Assembly (NCBI RefSeq): GCF_000413475.1
Contig: NZ_ATFK01000001.1
Coordinates: 1-64,000 of the forward strand
DNA length: 64,000 nt
Direction: 5' to 3'
Source of the DNA: Streptococcus intermedius SK54 = ATCC 27335
GTDB lineage: Bacteria > Bacillota > Bacilli > Lactobacillales > Streptococcaceae
Shown here: positions 57,592-64,000 of the stretch, piece after piece
How positions within the stretch are numbered: the stretch's first letter is position 1
Layout of the letters: the number at the start of each line of letters is the position of its first letter
Position numbers and translations under genes: made by a program
Notes under the pieces: model-generated
What the model was told of the DNA's origin: nothing
Databases searched by the model: none
Seen by the model: only the letters and a program-made list of their open reading frames with translations

Positions 57592-58542
57592 ATGACAAAT
57601 GAATTTCATCATGTAACAGTTCTTCTGCACGAAGCTATTGATCAACTTGGTATAAAGCCAAATGGTGTTTATGTTGATGCAACTTTAGGCGGAGCAGGGC
57701 ATAGTGAATACCTTTTAAGTAAACTAGAGAAAAACGGTCATCTATATGCATTTGATCAAGATTGGACCGCTATTGAGCATGCTCGAAAACGTTTGGCATC
57801 GTACGTTGAGCAAGGAATGGTGACCTTTATTAATGATAATTTTCGTCATTTAAAGGAGCGTTTGCATGAGCTAGGTGTTGAAGAAATTGATGGCATTTGT
57901 TATGATTTAGGGGTTTCTAGTCCGCAATTGGATGAGCGCAAGCGTGGGTTTTCCTATAAACAGGATGCTCCACTTGACATGCGGATGAATCAGGATGCAA
58001 AGTTGACAGCTTATGCAGTAGTCAATCAATACAGCTATCATGATTTGGTGCGGATTTTCTTCAAGTACGGAGAAGATAAATTTTCAAAGCAAGTTGCTCG
58101 GAAAATTGAGCAAATGCGTGAAAAGAAACCGATTGAGACCACTACGGAGTTAGCAGAGATTATCAAATCTGTTAAGCCTGCTAAGGAATTGAAAAAAAAA
58201 GGGCATCCTGCTAAACAGATTTTTCAAGCCATTCGCATCGAAGTTAATGATGAGTTGGGAGCGGCAGATGAGTCCATTCAACAAGCTATGGATTTGTTGG
58301 CGGTTGATGGGCGTATTTCGGTGATTACATTTCATTCGTTGGAGGATCGCTTAGCCAAGCAGCTTTTTAAAGTAGCCTCAACAGTAGAAGTACCAAAAGG
58401 TTTGCCGTTTATTCCAGAGGAATTACAGCCTAAAATGAAATTGGTCACTCGAAAACCTATTTTACCAAGTCAAGACGAATTAAATAAAAATAATCGATCA
58501 CATTCAGCTAAGCTGCGTGTGGCACAAAAAGTACATAAGTGA
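57592..58542 (+). CDS. rsmH: RsmH, 16S rRNA (cytosine1402-N4)-methyltransferase
   Basis: Methylates C1402 in the 16S decoding centre (formerly MraW). 316 residues, beginning [17 protein letters not shown], with SAM-binding [15 protein letters not shown] and the family segment [22 protein letters not shown] start at ATG 57592 in agreement with family N-termini; an in-frame TTG at 57571 lies within the promoter. No good Shine-Dalgarno is present, and the mRNA is predicted to be nearly leaderless. First gene of the rsmH-ftsL-pbpX-mraY string. Confidence 0.94.
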   Translation: MTNEFHHVTVLLHEAIDQLGIKPNGVYVDATLGGAGHSEYLLSKLEKNGHLYAFDQDWTAIEHARKRLASYVEQGMVTFINDNFRHLKERLHELGVEEIDGICYDLGVSSPQLDERKRGFSYKQDAPLDMRMNQDAKLTAYAVVNQYSYHDLVRIFFKYGEDKFSKQVARKIEQMREKKPIETTTELAEIIKSVKPAKELKKKGHPAKQIFQAIRIEVNDELGAADESIQQAMDLLAVDGRISVITFHSLEDRLAKQLFKVASTVEVPKGLPFIPEELQPKMKLVTRKPILPSQDELNKNNRSHSAKLRVAQKVHK

Positions 58543-58550
58543 GGATTGAG

Positions 58551-58868
58551 ATGGCAACTAGAACAAGAACAACTGGCCAGATACTTCAGGCACGAATTCA
58601 AAAATTTTCTCGTGTTGAGAAAGCATTTTATGGAGCGATAGTCTTGACAGCGGTTATCTTAGCAACCAGTGTTGTCTTTATGCAAACAAAATTATTGCAA
58701 GTGCAGCGCGATTTAACAACTGTCAATTCAAAAATCGAAGCAAAGCGCACAGAACTAGATGATGCTAAACAAGAAGTAAACGAATTGATTCGTAGTGAAC
58801 GCTTATCAAAATTAGCGAGTTCGCAAGAAATGACTCAGAATAATGAAAATATCAGAACGGCGGAATAA
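58551..58868 (+). CDS. ftsL: FtsL cell-division protein
   Basis: Bitopic divisome protein of 105 residues forming a complex with DivIC/FtsB and DivIB/FtsQ. A short cytoplasmic basic part is followed by a membrane helix (AFYGAIVLTAVILATSVVFM, about 26-45) and an extracellular coiled coil with leucine heptads (LLQVQRDLTTVNSKIEA). ATG 58551 follows GAGG; the GTG at 58539 overlaps the rsmH stop and is less likely. Recognised by position and layout, since the sequence diverges fast. Confidence 0.9.
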   Translation: MATRTRTTGQILQARIQKFSRVEKAFYGAIVLTAVILATSVVFMQTKLLQVQRDLTTVNSKIEAKRTELDDAKQEVNELIRSERLSKLASSQEMTQNNENIRTAE

Positions 58869-58871
58869 AGC

Positions 58872-61130
58872 ATGAATGGACTCAGAAGACGAATTTTAAA
58901 TCATGCTTTGAAAAATCGGAGGCATCCTAGTTATAACCGTAGACGAGTAGGGAAAAGCCTAAGCGTTTTGACGGTTTTTGTCTTTTTTGTTTTTCTGATT
59001 AATTTTGCCATTATTATTGGAACAGGAAAGAAGTTTGGTGTGAATTTGGCTGAACAAGCAAGTAAAGTGCATCAAATAACACGGATTGTACCTGCAAAGC
59101 GTGGCACGATTTATGATCGTAATGGTTTACCGATAGCCGAAGATGCGACCTCTTATAATGTTTATGCAGTTATTGACAAGAAATATAAGTCAGCAACTGG
59201 AGAGATTCTTTATGTAGAAGAATCTCAATATAACAAAGTAGCTGAAGTATTCAATAAATATCTCGGCATGGACAAGGATTATGTCAAGAAACAGCTATCT
59301 CGAAAAAAATTGCAACAAGTTTCGTTTGGTTCTCAAGGAAATGGAATCAGTTATAGTAATATGAACACTATTCGTGAAGAATTAAAAAAAGCGAAAGTAA
59401 AAGGTGTTGATTTTACTACCAGTCCGAATCGAAGTTATAAAAATGGAAATTTTGCTTCTGTATTTATTGGATTAGCACAGCTTCAGGAAAATAAAGATGG
59501 CAGCAAAATGCTTGTTGGTACGACAGGTTTAGAAGCTGCTTTAAACAAGACATTAGCTGGATCAAATGGTGTCATCACCTATGAAAAAGATAAAAATGGA
59601 AATATCGTACCGGGATCTGACAAGGTTTCAAGGAAAACACAAGATGGAAAAGATGTTTATACAACCCTATCATCTGATTTGCAGTCTTTTCTTGAAACAC
59701 GTATGAATGCTTTTCTAGAAAAAGCGAAAGGGAGTTCTGCCAGTGCCACACTAGTGAGCGCAAAAACTGGAGAAATTCTAGCAACGACGCAACGTCCAAG
59801 TTTTGATGCTGATACGAAGCAAGATTTGACAAAAGATTTTGCTTGGTCTAGTGCTCTCTATCAGAATCAATATGAGCCAGGCTCAACGATGAAGGTCATG
59901 ACGCTTGCTGCAGCAATAGATAACAAGACTTTTCCAGCAAATGAAACGTATAATAATAGCGGCTTACAAATTGCGGATGTAACAATTCGTGACTGGAATG
60001 TCAACATGGGGCTTTCTGAAGGTCAGACATTGACCTATGCTCAAGGTTTTGCTCTGTCTAGTAACGTTGGAATGGCTTCCTTAGAGAAAAAAATGGGTGA
60101 TGAAAAATGGTTAGATTACCTTAGCAAATTCAAATTTGGATTACCCACACGTTTTGGGATGAACTATGAAGATTATGGTGGCCTTCCAGCAGATAATATC
60201 GTAACTTATGCAATGAGCGCCTTTGGTCAAGGGATTTCGGTTACCCAAGCACAAATGTTACGTGCTTTTTCTTCCATAGCCAATGATGGTGTGATGGTTG
60301 AGCCAAAATTTATCAGTGCGATCTATGACTCGAAAAGTGGTCGTGCACGAAAGAGTTCTACAGAGATTGTAGGACGTCCTGTTTCAAAAGAGGCTGCCAA
60401 ATCAACCAGAAACTATATGGTGAGTGTTGGCACGGATCCTATTTATGGAACCCTATATAGTAAGACAGAAGGCGGTCCTATTATCAAAGTGCCAAACCAA
60501 AATGTAGCGGTTAAATCAGGTACAGCACAAATTGCAGGAGAGAACGGAAGTGGTTATTTGACAGGTGCAAATGATTATATCTATTCTGTTGTAGCCATGA
60601 CACCTGCTGAAAATCCTGATTTCATCATGTATGTAACTCTGAAGCAACCTTCAGAATCTTTCCAACCCATTTTCTGGAAAGAAGTGGTTAACCCTGTATT
60701 GGAAGAGGCTGCAGCGATGAAAGATACGCTGAACTTGACGACACAATCTCCCGTTCTAAAATCTGTTTCAAAAGAATTGACTTATAAAATGCCTTCCGCT
60801 AAGAATACTAGTCCTGGTGATTTGGCTGATGAATTGCGACGCAACCTTGTGCAACCTATTGTTCTGGGAACTGGTAAGAATATTAAGAAAATTTCTGTGA
60901 AAACAGATGAAATCCTGAAATCCAATCAGCAAATCCTTATCCTAACTGATGATTTTACGGAAATGCCTGATATGTATGGCTGGACGAAGAAGAATGCTAC
61001 AATATTTGGCAAATGGTTAGGTATAAAAGTACATATCAAAGGAAAAGGCTCGAAAGTTGTAGCTCAAAGTGTCAAGACCAATGCATCACTCAAAAAAATA
61101 AAAGAAATAACAATTACTTTAGGAGATTAG
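58872..61130 (+). CDS. pbpX: Penicillin-binding protein 2X
   Basis: Septal transpeptidase and a main beta-lactam target in streptococci. 752 residues: cytoplasmic basic N-terminus, membrane helix (about 30-52), dimerisation domain with [15 protein letters not shown], transpeptidase domain with the active-site Ser338 in STMK, SSN at 396-398 and KSGT at 548-551, then two PASTA domains. All catalytic motifs are wild-type in form (STMK, SSN, KSGT); no hallmark substitution directly beside Ser338 is seen. Confidence 0.96.
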   Translation: MNGLRRRILNHALKNRRHPSYNRRRVGKSLSVLTVFVFFVFLINFAIIIGTGKKFGVNLAEQASKVHQITRIVPAKRGTIYDRNGLPIAEDATSYNVYAVIDKKYKSATGEILYVEESQYNKVAEVFNKYLGMDKDYVKKQLSRKKLQQVSFGSQGNGISYSNMNTIREELKKAKVKGVDFTTSPNRSYKNGNFASVFIGLAQLQENKDGSKMLVGTTGLEAALNKTLAGSNGVITYEKDKNGNIVPGSDKVSRKTQDGKDVYTTLSSDLQSFLETRMNAFLEKAKGSSASATLVSAKTGEILATTQRPSFDADTKQDLTKDFAWSSALYQNQYEPGSTMKVMTLAAAIDNKTFPANETYNNSGLQIADVTIRDWNVNMGLSEGQTLTYAQGFALSSNVGMASLEKKMGDEKWLDYLSKFKFGLPTRFGMNYEDYGGLPADNIVTYAMSAFGQGISVTQAQMLRAFSSIANDGVMVEPKFISAIYDSKSGRARKSSTEIVGRPVSKEAAKSTRNYMVSVGTDPIYGTLYSKTEGGPIIKVPNQNVAVKSGTAQIAGENGSGYLTGANDYIYSVVAMTPAENPDFIMYVTLKQPSESFQPIFWKEVVNPVLEEAAAMKDTLNLTTQSPVLKSVSKELTYKMPSAKNTSPGDLADELRRNLVQPIVLGTGKNIKKISVKTDEILKSNQQILILTDDFTEMPDMYGWTKKNATIFGKWLGIKVHIKGKGSKVVAQSVKTNASLKKIKEITITLGD

Positions 61131-61131
61131 C

Positions 61132-62115
61132 ATGTTACAAGCTATCATTGCAGGTATTGTGACTTTTATTCTAACTTTAGTTGGGATACCTGCATTTATT
61201 CGTTTTTATCACAAAGCTCATATTTCTGGACAACAAATGCACGAAGATGTGAAACAGCACCAAGCAAAAGCTGGAACGCCTACTATGGGAGGAACTGTAT
61301 TTTTGGTAGCCTCTGTTTTATCTAGTTTTGTGATAGCTCTCATTTCTAAAGAACTTTCAAGTGCTGCCTTGATGATACTATTTATTCTGGTTTTGTATGG
61401 TATCGTTGGTTTCTTGGATGATTTTTTAAAGGTTTTTCGTAAAATAAATGAAGGTTTAAATCCCAAGCAGAAACTAGCCCTTCAAATTATTGGTGGCATT
61501 GTTTTTTACTTCTTTTTTGATACCCACGGTGGGGGAGATTTACTCAATGTTTTTGGTTTCCCACTTCATTTAGGCTATCTTTATATTGCTTTTACTCTCT
61601 TTTGGTTGGTTGGCTTTTCCAACGCAGTCAATTTGACAGATGGCATTGATGGGTTGGCTAGTATTTCTGTTACAATCAGTTTAGCAGCTTATGCAGTCAT
61701 TGCGACAGTTCAACATCGTTTTGATATTTTAATTGTTATTTTGAGTATGATTGGTGGCCTGCTTGCATTCTTTATTTTCAATCATAAACCAGCCAAGATT
61801 TTTATGGGAGATGTAGGAAGTTTGGCTCTTGGTGGTATGTTAGCAGCAATTTCGATAGCACTTCACCAAGAATGGACGCTTCTTATCATTGGGATTGTCT
61901 ATGTCTTTGAGACAACTTCAGTTATGATGCAGGTTTCTTATTTCAAATTGACTGGAGGCAAACGGATTTTTCGGATGACACCAGTTCATCATCATTTTGA
62001 ACTGGGTGGCTTATCAGGTCATGGGCAAGCTTGGAGTGAATGGAAAGTTGATTTCTTTTTCTGGGGAATCGGACTTGCGGCTAGTTTACTAACCATTGCG
62101 ATTTTATATTTATAA
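61132..62115 (+). CDS. mraY: MraY, phospho-N-acetylmuramoyl-pentapeptide transferase
   Basis: Makes lipid I by moving phospho-MurNAc-pentapeptide to undecaprenyl phosphate. 327-residue polytopic membrane protein with [11 protein letters not shown] near the start, GFLDDFLKV (Asp-rich loop), [13 protein letters not shown], and the C-terminal [14 protein letters not shown] loop. One base after pbpX. Confidence 0.96.
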   Translation: MLQAIIAGIVTFILTLVGIPAFIRFYHKAHISGQQMHEDVKQHQAKAGTPTMGGTVFLVASVLSSFVIALISKELSSAALMILFILVLYGIVGFLDDFLKVFRKINEGLNPKQKLALQIIGGIVFYFFFDTHGGGDLLNVFGFPLHLGYLYIAFTLFWLVGFSNAVNLTDGIDGLASISVTISLAAYAVIATVQHRFDILIVILSMIGGLLAFFIFNHKPAKIFMGDVGSLALGGMLAAISIALHQEWTLLIIGIVYVFETTSVMMQVSYFKLTGGKRIFRMTPVHHHFELGGLSGHGQAWSEWKVDFFFWGIGLAASLLTIAILYL

Positions 62116-62123
62116 GAGAAGTG

Positions 62124-62163
62124 ACTCATTTTAAAGAATTTTTTCTTTAAGATGAGTTTTTTT
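62124..62163 (+). terminator. Terminator of the rsmH-mraY operon
   Basis: ACTCATTTTAAAG pairs with CTTTAAGATGAGT around an A/T loop, followed by a T-run of seven. Confidence 0.9.
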
Positions 62164-62179
62164 ATGGAATGTTTGCAAA

Positions 62180-62233
62180 AATTTTCTAAAAATTCGTAAA
62201 TTTTCTTGAAATTATATGAAAATAGTGTATAAT
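62180..62233 (+). promoter_or_regulatory. Distal oligopeptide-binding gene promoter with two CodY-type boxes
   Basis: Box 1 AATTTTCTAAAAATT (62180-62194) has 14 of 15 CodY consensus positions and box 2 AATTTTCTTGAAATT (62199-62213) has 13 of 15. Box 2 overlaps a -35 TTGAAA (62206-62211), followed after 16 bases by TATAAT (62228-62233). Confidence 0.65.
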
Positions 62234-62517
62234 AGGTTCAATATTTAGTTGAGGGAAGTTGGTGATTATTACTTTTTAACAAAGAAAATGTTTTATTTTT
62301 TTAACACCTAAGAATGTTTATTCGGTTCGGGTTTTAAGATGAAAATGGGGATGTTTATTTTTATGCATTGGGTAGCTTGTTTTTTAGAAAATAGTATATA
62401 TAAAAGACTGTTTTTGAATAAATACCCCATCCTTCTTAAGCAAGGTCTTTACTTTTTGAAAACATTTCGGTATAATATGCAATGTAATAAGATGTGACAT
62501 TAGAGGAGGTTTTATCT
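62234..62517 (+). promoter_or_regulatory. Long leader region with a second promoter
   Basis: About 285 bases without a gene precede the binding-protein ATG. A second promoter TTTACT (62448-62453), 17 bases, TATAAT (62471-62476) lies 42 bases before the ATG. ATGGGG (62345-62350) and CCCCAT (62425-62430) could pair at distance, but no known riboswitch is recognised. Confidence 0.5.
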
Positions 62518-64000
62518 ATGAAATCATCAAAATGGATTATTGCAACGGGAATTGTACTAAGTGCTGGAATTTTATTGGCTGGTTGTGGCAAGTCAAGCTC
62601 TAGCACATCGACATATTCATATGTGTATACACAAGATCCAGATACGCTGAATTATTTGATGGCGAATCGAGCAACAACATCAGATGTTGTTACCAATTTA
62701 GTTGATGGATTATTAGAAAATGACCGATACGGGAACTTAGTTCCAGCACTTGCTAAGTCATGGACAGTCTCCAAAGATGGTTTGACGTATACGTATAAAT
62801 TACGTAAAGACGCGAAATGGTACACATCAGAAGGCGAAGAGTACGCAGGTGTAAAAGCACAAGACTTTGTAACTGGTTTGAAATATGCTGCAGATAACAA
62901 ATCCGAAGCTCTTTACCTTGTACAAGACTCTGTCAAAGGATTAGATGCGTATATCAAAGGGGAGACAAAAGATTTTTCAAAGGTAGGTGTAAAAGCTATT
63001 GATGATTATACAGTACAGTATACTCTGAGTCGTGCAGAAACTTATTGGAATTCAAAAACAACCAATAACATCCTCTTCCCAGTCAATGCAGCCTTCTTAA
63101 AATCCCAAGGAAAGAATTTTGGTTCTGTAAAACCGAGTAGCATTCTTTACAACGGTCCATATCTGCTGAAGTCTTTGACGGCTAAATCCTCTATGGAATT
63201 TGCAAAAAATCCTCATTATTATGACAAAAAGAATGTTCATTTAGACAATATAAAGTTGACATATTATGATGGATCGGACCAAGAAGCGCTTATTCGAAAC
63301 TTTACTGAGGGTGCTTATAGTGCAGCCCGTCTTTATCCAAATAGTTCTAGTTTTGCTTCTGTTAAGAAACAGTATAATAACAATATCATCTATAGTTTAC
63401 AAGATGCGACCAGTTATTATTATAACTTTAACTTAAATCGTCAGTCCTATCACCATACATCTAAGAAAACAGATGCACAAAAAACTGCAACACAGGAGGC
63501 AGTACTCAATAAAGCATTTCGTCAAGCAATCAATTTCGCCTACAATCGAACGTCTTATGGTGCGCAAAGCAATGGGAAAGATGGAGCGACAAAAGTATTG
63601 CGGAATACACTTGTTCCACCAACGTTTGTTTCAATTGGTGATAAAACATTTGGGGATCTCGTATCTTCCAAATTGGTGAAGTACGGTTCAGAATGGTCTG
63701 ATATGAATTTGGCTGATGCACAGGATGCTTACTACAATCCAGCAAAAGCAAAAGTAAAATTTGCACAAGCAAAAGCAGAGTTGCAAGCTAAAGGAGTTCA
63801 GTTCCCAATTCATTTGGATGTACCGGCTGATCAGACAAGTAAAATTGGTGTTCAATGGGAAAGTTCTATGAAACAATCTGTTGAGTCTGTTTTAGGAAAA
63901 GATAATGTTGTCATTGATATTCAACAAATGAGTTCAGATGAATTGAATAACATTGGCTACTTTGCTAATACTGCTGCTCAAAAAGATTATGATTTATACA
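62518..64000 (+). CDS. Oligopeptide ABC transporter substrate-binding lipoprotein (AmiA/AliA/HppA type), partial
   Basis: Captures oligopeptides at the membrane surface for the Ami/Opp permease; also takes in signalling peptides in streptococci. Starts at ATG 62518 (GAGGAGG upstream). The lipoprotein signal ends in LLAGC with Cys23 as lipidation site; then comes the SBP family 5 domain (YVYTQDPDTLNYL, GLLENDRYGNLVPALAKSW, LRKDAKWYT). The window ends at about codon 494 of an expected 650 or so, so the C-terminus is missing. The ATPase/permease genes are not next to it within the window. AliA, AliB and AmiA homologues cannot be told apart here. Confidence 0.93.
   Translation, partial: MKSSKWIIATGIVLSAGILLAGCGKSSSSTSTYSYVYTQDPDTLNYLMANRATTSDVVTNLVDGLLENDRYGNLVPALAKSWTVSKDGLTYTYKLRKDAKWYTSEGEEYAGVKAQDFVTGLKYAADNKSEALYLVQDSVKGLDAYIKGETKDFSKVGVKAIDDYTVQYTLSRAETYWNSKTTNNILFPVNAAFLKSQGKNFGSVKPSSILYNGPYLLKSLTAKSSMEFAKNPHYYDKKNVHLDNIKLTYYDGSDQEALIRNFTEGAYSAARLYPNSSSFASVKKQYNNNIIYSLQDATSYYYNFNLNRQSYHHTSKKTDAQKTATQEAVLNKAFRQAINFAYNRTSYGAQSNGKDGATKVLRNTLVPPTFVSIGDKTFGDLVSSKLVKYGSEWSDMNLADAQDAYYNPAKAKVKFAQAKAELQAKGVQFPIHLDVPADQTSKIGVQWESSMKQSVESVLGKDNVVIDIQQMSSDELNNIGYFANTAAQKDYDLY

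Overview
The window is a chromosomal segment of a low-GC Gram-positive coccus of the genus Streptococcus. Several things point there: a 16S-tRNA-Ala-23S-5S-tRNA-Asn rRNA operon; the FabT-regulated type II fatty-acid cluster with the streptococcal FabM/FabK pair; manLMN beside a DUF956 gene; ccrZ-trmB; pbpX (PBP2x) in an rsmH-ftsL-pbpX-mraY string; and a YSIRK-type secreted protease. The 16S sequence and gene content suggest the mitis/sanguinis/anginosus part of the genus, and I lean towards the anginosus group. That species-level guess comes from memory of the family and was not computed.

Layout. 1-5.35 kb: a complete rRNA operon with promoter and terminator. 5.5-6.9 kb: aspartate kinase (minus strand). 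7.0-17.8 kb: the whole fatty-acid synthesis locus (fabM, fabT, fabH, acpP, fabK, fabD, fabG, fabF, accB, fabZ, accC, accD, accA), with FabT-type operators at three promoters. 17.8-26.7 kb: a DedA membrane protein, serS with a T-box leader, DUF956, the mannose/glucose PTS manLMN (CcpA and CiaR sites at its promoter), adhP with a cre site, a Cof-type HAD phosphatase and a DUF1361 membrane protein. 26.7-34.7 kb: an NCS2 purine permease, tsaE-GNAT-LCP, a HIT protein, ecsAB, ccrZ and trmB. 35.1-43.4 kb: a VIT-family transporter, the rimP-nusA-rnpM-ylxQ-infB-rbfA translation/transcription operon, and a Na/Pi-cotransporter-like protein. 43.6-49.5 kb: nagA and a large secreted C5a-peptidase-like subtilase. 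49.5-54.9 kb: a degenerate T-box remnant, a small SRPBCC-MarR-EVE operon, then T-box-glyQS-DUF896. 54.9-64 kb: KtrAB potassium uptake, an XRE regulator with a small membrane protein, the start of the dcw-type cell-wall cluster (rsmH, ftsL, pbpX, mraY), and an oligopeptide-binding lipoprotein running off the window end.

Most of the window is core genome. The accessory or odd parts are these: a 59-bp direct repeat of glyQS T-box sequence bracketing the SRPBCC-MarR-EVE operon; the subtilase, which has a perfect CodY box and FIVAR repeats but no LPXTG anchor; two diverged copies of a roughly 160-bp intergenic repeat; two genes (tsaE, rsmH) whose -10 elements are so close to the ATG that their mRNAs should be leaderless or nearly so; and rimP, whose Shine-Dalgarno points to an ATC start codon.

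Regulation forms a coherent picture. CodY-type boxes sit at both the extracellular protease and the oligopeptide-binding protein, which suggests nitrogen-controlled proteolysis coupled to peptide uptake. CcpA cre sites sit at manLMN and adhP, FabT operators at the fab genes, and T-boxes at serS and glyQS. I see no insertion sequence, prophage or CRISPR array.
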